Shown here in pieces: positions 59,513 to 64,000 of a DNA stretch of 64,000 bases. Location of the stretch: positions 1 to 64,000 of the forward strand of contig JAXGQR010000002.1 in assembly GCA_040766325.1 (NCBI GenBank), given 5' to 3'. The notes under the pieces were generated by a model. That model did no database searches. It saw nothing but the letters and a program-made list of their open reading frames with translations, and was not told where the DNA came from. Position 1 is the first letter of the stretch, and each line of letters starts with the position of its first letter. A program made the position numbers and the translations under genes. The DNA is from Dehalobacterium sp040766325. Lineage in GTDB: Bacteria > Bacillota > Dehalobacteriia > Dehalobacteriales > Dehalobacteriaceae.

Positions 59513-59555
59513 AAAAAGCTGTTTCAACTTTTGGGATCGTTGAAACAGCTTTTTC
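59513..59555. terminator. Bidirectional terminator between the regulator and the DASS transporter
   Basis: AAAAAGCTGTTTCAAC and GTTGAAACAGCTTTTT form a 16-bp perfect stem with a loop of about ten bases, between two convergent genes. Confidence 0.92.
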
Positions 59556-59569
59556 GATTTAATCGCTGT

Positions 59570-60997
59570 TTAATATATACCGATAAATTTCCAGTAAGGA
59601 TAAGCTATTAAAGCAACCATTACGCCGCTTAACACTAATCTAGGTCCAATTACTTTCAGCATATTCTTCATTGACATATAACCATAAGAGTACACAAAAA
59701 GCAAACCGGCAAATTCATAGGGCAATAAGTATTGATCTAAACCTTGCAAGAAGGAATAAATAACCGGGTTTGGATTGATACCTGCTGCTAAACATACCTC
59801 TGTAATTGGTGCCGTAAAGCTGGCAAGAGCAGCCAATGGGGTTAACACGAAATTCATAGCGACGCCAAAGAACCAAACTGCTACTGTTGTGTATAATTCT
59901 GTTCCGGCGATATACGGAAACAGAGCATTTGCGATCCATTTTCCTGCTCCGCAGGCGGTAGCTACAGTACCAATAGACATGCAACCTGCCACAAAAAGAA
60001 GAATTTTATAGTTTAATTTGCCCAGCTGCTCATCATTCATTAACGATATCCCCGGCAAGAAAGAAATCGCTCCGGCGATCATAAAAATCCAAGCTGCATC
60101 AATGCCATGAATAAAGTCGGTCGTCAAAGCAATAATTGTACATATGAGAAGTACCACAACCTTTTTTTCATTAGAAGTTATACTTCCTAACTCATCGTAT
60201 TTCCCTTTCAAAACATCTTTACTTTCCATTTCTTTTTCAGGTTTCAAGACTATAAGTACAATCACAAGACTAGCAAAAGAAAAGAGCAAACTAAAGGGCA
60301 AATTATGAATCGCATATTCGGACCAGGAAATAGGGACCTGGGTAATATTAGTTACGATACCCATCATCATGGGAATTCCCCCGTCACCGGTTAGAAAGCC
60401 CAAACGCGGCGAAGCAATGGCCAAAAACGCCGTGATCATCACCGCTGTTGCACCACGGGATTTAGCTTCATAACCTAAAGCTTGACAAACTCCTATGGCA
60501 ATAGGAACGATGATAGCCATTTTGCCCATAACTGAAGGCACAAAAGGAGTGATAATTATGCCAGCCAACATAATACCGATTAATACTCCTCGAAAACTGC
60601 CACCGGTTTTTAATATTGTAAAATAGGCAATACGTCTGGCAAGTCCTGAAGTTATTAAAATATGAGCAATAATAATACCACCAAAAGATGTCCAAACAAC
60701 GGTTGAGGTCCAAGGTCCAAAAGCCTCGGCAGGTTTAGCGACATTAAATAAAACGTAAAGAACAGGAAGCATTGCTGCCACTAAATTGCTAGATAAAATG
60801 TTTGTGGCCATACAAAAGATCGCCAACACGGTTATGGCTAAAAAATGCTTAATGGTTGGAGTAAAGCTTTCTGTTGACGGTATCAACATAATAAACAAGG
60901 GGATCGCAAGAGCTATGATCCACGTTAAAAGTTGTTTATTATCATTTTTTGTCTGGGGCTCCTTTTGAATCGGGCTTTTTTTTACAACTTGACTCAT
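59570..60997 (-). CDS. DASS-family anion:Na+ symporter
   Basis: A 475-residue membrane protein with about 12 helices and the DASS (SLC13/CitT) pattern: FTPTIKHFLAITVLAIFCMATNILSSNLVAAMLPVLYVL, then LAIASPRLGFLTGDGGIPMMMG and a C-terminal FAGLLFVYSYGYMSMKN. Members import di- and tricarboxylates, sulfate or sulfonates. The substrate here is unknown; the nearby ASST-like gene and the sulfite reductase cluster make a sulfur anion conceivable. ATG 60997 has AAGGAGG; a start eleven codons earlier lies before it. Confidence 0.88.
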   Translation of the reverse strand: MSQVVKKSPIQKEPQTKNDNKQLLTWIIALAIPLFIMLIPSTESFTPTIKHFLAITVLAIFCMATNILSSNLVAAMLPVLYVLFNVAKPAEAFGPWTSTVVWTSFGGIIIAHILITSGLARRIAYFTILKTGGSFRGVLIGIMLAGIIITPFVPSVMGKMAIIVPIAIGVCQALGYEAKSRGATAVMITAFLAIASPRLGFLTGDGGIPMMMGIVTNITQVPISWSEYAIHNLPFSLLFSFASLVIVLIVLKPEKEMESKDVLKGKYDELGSITSNEKKVVVLLICTIIALTTDFIHGIDAAWIFMIAGAISFLPGISLMNDEQLGKLNYKILLFVAGCMSIGTVATACGAGKWIANALFPYIAGTELYTTVAVWFFGVAMNFVLTPLAALASFTAPITEVCLAAGINPNPVIYSFLQGLDQYLLPYEFAGLLFVYSYGYMSMKNMLKVIGPRLVLSGVMVALIAYPYWKFIGIY

Positions 60998-61331
60998 AAT
61001 TTCCTCCTTATTTTTTAAAATGTTTGGCAACTTGTGGATTTTGGGATAAATAGAACTAGGTAGTTATTTTTGATGCGCTACGCCCCCCCGCTTACCATCT
61101 GTAATGCTTTTCGTTCCCATAAGTAGTTTTTAATATACAATAGCATAAACTTATCATCAATGTTGTAGCATCGACAACATAAAGAGTTTTTATTACTATT
61201 CCTTGCAATTTTTTTACCGGGGAGGAGCATACTTTTATTATATCAAAAGGGATGTTAAGTGAAGCTGATTAAACAAGGTCTAAAAAAGCAAGTGAAAGGA
61301 ACTAACCCTTTACCTTGCTTTTCTTATCATG
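60998..61331 (-). other. Intergenic region with floA-operon terminator
   Basis: 334 bases without a gene. It holds the promoter of the DASS gene and, at 61282-61323, a terminator for the genes upstream on the minus strand (AAGCAAGGTAAAGGG pairing across a short loop, followed by a T6 run). Confidence 0.6.
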
Positions 61332-61829
61332 TTATATTCGTCGATAGGAGCGTTTTGCCCGGGGTGGCTGGAGGATTTCCGACATAATAATGCCTTGAAT
61401 TAATGAATGGGATATTAGAGGTAGATTCGTCTGTGGTTTCTGAACCTTATCTATTTTGTCACTGGAAAATGTAGTTGGCGTCAATTTGGCTGAGGTTGAC
61501 GGTTTAAGAGACTTAATGGAAAAAGTTTCTCCTTCTCTCATAGGTTTAACGCGATATGATTCCTTGACTTTTTGATGATCCTCCTGTTCAGCCATAGTCG
61601 GTTCGGGTGGCTGTTCCTTCGGAACCGTTCTTTCCGCAGGTTTGTTACCACTCATTTCTAATATAAGATCTTGCAGTTCTTTCCCTAAATCTTCAAGTTT
61701 AGGAAAGGTTGATGTCGAAGGAGGCGGGGACTGTCTTCTTTTAGCTTGATCCCATGGCTGACTTTGCCCCCTCTTAGGAGGCGTTTTTTTCTTCCCCCCT
61801 AGATTAGAAAAAATCCAAATAAACACCAA
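61332..61829 (-). CDS. Proline-rich membrane-anchored protein after floA
   Basis: At least 165 residues: a hydrophobic N-terminal helix (VFIWIFSNLGG), then a long hydrophilic, proline- and lysine-rich stretch (KKKTPPKRGQSQPWDQ; KPAERTVPKEQPPEPT), and a basic end (PPRAKRSYRRI). The frame given begins at a TTG, but it remains open for ten more codons that extend the helix (FTIDILGILFLVFIW). A strong ribosome site AAGGTGAGGTGAG stands before them with no ATG, GTG or TTG, so the real start may be a rare ATC or ATT, or there is a sequence error. It follows floA and is likely co-transcribed. No function is recognised. Confidence 0.6.
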   Translation of the reverse strand: MVFIWIFSNLGGKKKTPPKRGQSQPWDQAKRRQSPPPSTSTFPKLEDLGKELQDLILEMSGNKPAERTVPKEQPPEPTMAEQEDHQKVKESYRVKPMREGETFSIKSLKPSTSAKLTPTTFSSDKIDKVQKPQTNLPLISHSLIQGIIMSEILQPPRAKRSYRRI

Positions 61830-61899
61830 GAATAATATGCCCAGAATATCGATGGTAAACTCACCTCACCTTCTCATGTCATTACATTTTTTACCATTA

Positions 61900-62901
61900 T
61901 TATTTCTTTGGTGGAGTGGGGTTTTGTGTGCTGCTATCTTTATCAATTTGGGAAATGTTTTCCCTCATTTTTGTATCAGCAATTATATTTTGCATATTAT
62001 AATAATCCATCACACCTAATCGTCCGTTTCGGAAAGCATCCGCCATAGCTACAGGAACCCCTGCTTCAGCCTCAACTACTTTAGCTCTCATTTCCTGAAC
62101 ACGGGCCAACATTTCCTGTTCTTTAGCCACAGCCATAGCCCGACGTTCTTCTGCCTTAGCCTGGGCAATTCGTTTATCTGCCTCCGCTTGATCTGTTTGG
62201 AGTTCAGCTCCAATATTGCGTCCCACATCTACATCAGCAATGTCTATGGAAAGAATTTCAAAGGCCGTTCCGGCATCTAGGCCTTTATTCAACACAGTAT
62301 AAGAAATCTTATCAGGATTTTCTAATACATCTTTATGAGAATCGCTGGAACCAACAGTGGTTACTATACCTTCACCCACACGAGCAATAATCGTTTCTTC
62401 TCCTGCTCCTCCCACTAAACGATCAATATTAGCTCGAACAGTTACCTTTGCCTTGGCTTTCACCTCAATACCGTTTTTAGCCATCGCAGCTATTTGTGGT
62501 GTTTCAATCACTTTGGGATTCACGCTCATCTGTACGGCTTCTAAAACATTTCGCCCGGCTAAATCAATAGCAGCTGCTCGTTCAAATGCCAAAGGAATAT
62601 TGGCTCTTTCTGCAGCAATCAAGGCATTGACGGCTCGATCTACGTTGCTCCCTGCCAAATAATGAGCTTCCAACTTGCCTAGGTTTACGCCTAAACCGGC
62701 TTTTTCTGCTTTGATCTGGGGATTGACAATTTTAGACGGTACTACCCTTCTCAAACGCATTCCAATCAAGTCCACTATGCCTACCTTGACGCCAGCAGCT
62801 AAAGCTGAGATCCATAAGCCCACTGGAACAAAGCTAAAAACAATTACTACGGCCAACAAAATCAACACAAACAAGATGATACTAGTTAATTCCAAAAACA
62901 T
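61900..62901 (-). CDS. floA: FloA, flotillin-like membrane protein
   Basis: A 333-residue protein of the YqfA/FloA type: one or two N-terminal membrane helices (LTSIILFVLILLAVVIVFSFVPVGLWISALAAGV), the SPFH-like core with PQIKAEKAGLGVNLGKLEAHYLAGSNVDRAV, and a long Ala/Glu-rich coiled coil (ADKRIAQAKAEERRAMAVAKEQEMLARVQEMRAK). It forms functional membrane microdomains. The start at 62901 has GAGGAGGG. Its neighbour is nfeD, as in most Firmicutes. Confidence 0.96.
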   Translation of the reverse strand: MFLELTSIILFVLILLAVVIVFSFVPVGLWISALAAGVKVGIVDLIGMRLRRVVPSKIVNPQIKAEKAGLGVNLGKLEAHYLAGSNVDRAVNALIAAERANIPLAFERAAAIDLAGRNVLEAVQMSVNPKVIETPQIAAMAKNGIEVKAKAKVTVRANIDRLVGGAGEETIIARVGEGIVTTVGSSDSHKDVLENPDKISYTVLNKGLDAGTAFEILSIDIADVDVGRNIGAELQTDQAEADKRIAQAKAEERRAMAVAKEQEMLARVQEMRAKVVEAEAGVPVAMADAFRNGRLGVMDYYNMQNIIADTKMRENISQIDKDSSTQNPTPPKK

Positions 62902-62919
62902 GATTTCCCTCCTCAGTCG

Positions 62920-64000
62920 TTATTTGCTGGATCTTACCACTACTCTGGTACCCTCTACCTGCACCACTTGCACCTTTGTATTAGGAGCAATAAAACCTCC
63001 TTCTGTAACCACATCTACCCGCTGCCCATTGATTTCTGCGACACCTGCCGGTCTTAAAGGAGTAACAGTTATACCTTCTTCATTTACAAGTTCCACAAGA
63101 TTTTCTTTGGGTGCCACATATCCTTCTGCAGTTTCCTGCCTGGCCCCCAAAATTAATCGGTTCCAAACTCGTCTTGTTTTCATAAACTTAAAGCTTATTG
63201 CTACAAGCACTACCGTACCTATGATTGCAAAAATTAAGGAAATCATGGCTTGCTCCAAACTTGCCGCTGTTAAAATTATACTAAAGACCATCGCCCCTAA
63301 ACCTGCGATACCGGCAATCCCAAATCCAGGAACAATAAATATTTCAACCAACATCAGGATAATGCCGATGAAAAAAAGTAAAATGGCCTCCCAACCGGAA
63401 AATCCGGCAATGATATGACCACCAAAATATAAGGCAATGGACGCCATTCCTAATAATCCGGCCACCCCCCAACCTACCGTCAGAAGCTCCAGAATAATCC
63501 CGGCAAAACCAACTGTTAACAAAATGGGACTCACATAGGGACTGGTCACCCATCGGGCAAGATTTTCAGCAGAGCTGGTCTCCGCTTCGATGATGGTACT
63601 ATCACTTAAGTTTGAAAGACTTAATACTTCCTGACGATTGACGGCTGCATAATCAGCCATTTTTAGTTCCAAAGCCTGTTGCTGCGTTAAAGTCAGTAAC
63701 TTGCCCTTATCTTTTAATCCTTCAATTTCGATATCCGAATCTGCCATAGCTGCAGCAATATTACCGTCTCGCCCATAAGTTTCCGCCGCGGCGCGTAACT
63801 TTTGGGCCCACATGGAAACCACCTTTTCGTCTGCTTTTTCATTACCCAATCTAGGTTCTGCCGCACCGACCGTGGTTCCCGGCGCCATAAATATTTTCTC
63901 CCCGGAAAGGGTAATTAAAGCACCGGCCGAAATGGCTTTCTTGGTAACAAAACTGGTGGTAGGTATTGATGACCGCATCGCCCTTTCATTGATACGTATT
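62920..64000 (-). CDS. nfeD: NfeD long form (membrane-bound serine protease homologue), 5' end cut by window
   Basis: The frame is open to the right edge of the window (IRINERAMRSSIPTTSFV before ISAGALITLSGEKIFMAPGTTVGAAEP), so the N-terminal signal and much of the ClpP/crotonase-like protease domain are outside. The visible part has the end of this domain, about four transmembrane helices (SPILLTVGFAGIILELLTVGWGVAGLLG and on) and the C-terminal NfeD OB-fold domain (ETAEGYVAPKENLVELVNEEGITVTPLRPAGVAEI). It is the natural partner of floA, which follows after 18 bases. Confidence 0.94.
   Translation of the reverse strand, partial: IRINERAMRSSIPTTSFVTKKAISAGALITLSGEKIFMAPGTTVGAAEPRLGNEKADEKVVSMWAQKLRAAAETYGRDGNIAAAMADSDIEIEGLKDKGKLLTLTQQQALELKMADYAAVNRQEVLSLSNLSDSTIIEAETSSAENLARWVTSPYVSPILLTVGFAGIILELLTVGWGVAGLLGMASIALYFGGHIIAGFSGWEAILLFFIGIILMLVEIFIVPGFGIAGIAGLGAMVFSIILTAASLEQAMISLIFAIIGTVVLVAISFKFMKTRRVWNRLILGARQETAEGYVAPKENLVELVNEEGITVTPLRPAGVAEINGQRVDVVTEGGFIAPNTKVQVVQVEGTRVVVRSSK

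Overview
The window (about 43% G+C by eye) looks like the chromosome of a strictly anaerobic, low-G+C Gram-positive bacterium of the Clostridia, most like the Peptococcaceae/Desulfitobacteriaceae. The grounds are a complete dissimilatory sulfite reductase cluster with dsrD, firmicute-type genes (Lsa-type ABC-F, FloA/NfeD, AI-2E and CmpB families), many GTG/TTG starts with strong AGGAGG sites, a CprK-like regulator with a matching 'dehalobox', and an in-frame TGA in a HesB-like gene that points to selenocysteine use. Most genes lie on the minus strand. No tRNA, rRNA, IS element, prophage or CRISPR array was seen. No sat or apr gene is visible, so the window itself supports sulfite reduction but not activation of sulfate.

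Layout. 1-6.4 kb: a BCCT transporter (cut by the window edge), a thioredoxin-like protein, a nucleotide pyrophosphatase-type phosphodiesterase behind a sigma-54 promoter, its probable PAS/AAA+ sigma-54 activator, and an EamA exporter. 6.6-23.5 kb: the sulfite-respiration block. Read in the direction of transcription it is LysR regulator, dsrA-dsrB-dsrD-ferredoxin-dsrC, a terminator, CoA-disulfide-reductase-like enzyme, dsrN, dsrM-dsrK, nitrilase, RsbRD-like protein, a second dsrK, dsrJ, dsrO, dsrP, a second dsrM and tatA. So it carries both a stand-alone DsrMK and a full DsrKJOPM set. 23.9-42.7 kb: housekeeping and accessory genes: membrane proteins, a probable HesB-like selenoprotein, SelO, NudC, an Lsa-type ABC-F protein with an attenuator leader, a homocysteine methyltransferase, an amidohydrolase, a potassium-channel-like protein, a MEMO-family protein and a 1.6k-residue alpha-2-macroglobulin.

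42.8-56.8 kb: an ethanolamine bacterial microcompartment operon of eighteen genes, driven by a clear sigma-54 promoter with an upstream palindrome. Order: eutM, eutS, eutP, eutB, eutC, eutA, eutL, eutT, eutJ, a divergent BMC-H gene, eutN, pduS-like, pduT-like, eutQ, a second eutM, a BMC-H with a Rho-N/SAP-like tail, eutE and pduL. It is a eut/pdu hybrid: the shell carries the PduT/PduS iron-sulfur pair, but no alcohol dehydrogenase and no EutH permease is present here. One attractive reading is that acetaldehyde is oxidised to acetyl-CoA and acetyl phosphate while the electrons leave the shell through PduT/PduS toward the sulfite reductase system. 57-61 kb: an arylsulfotransferase-like propeller protein and a divergent CprK-like regulator with a dehalobox between them, then a DASS-family anion transporter. 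61.3-64 kb: a proline-rich small membrane protein, FloA and NfeD (cut by the edge).

Five genes (the sigma-54 activator, EamA, second dsrM, dsrO, eutQ) are each split by a one-base change in a short homopolymer. I treat them as intact genes with likely sequencing or assembly errors, but the activator's junction is also a textbook -1 slippery heptamer.
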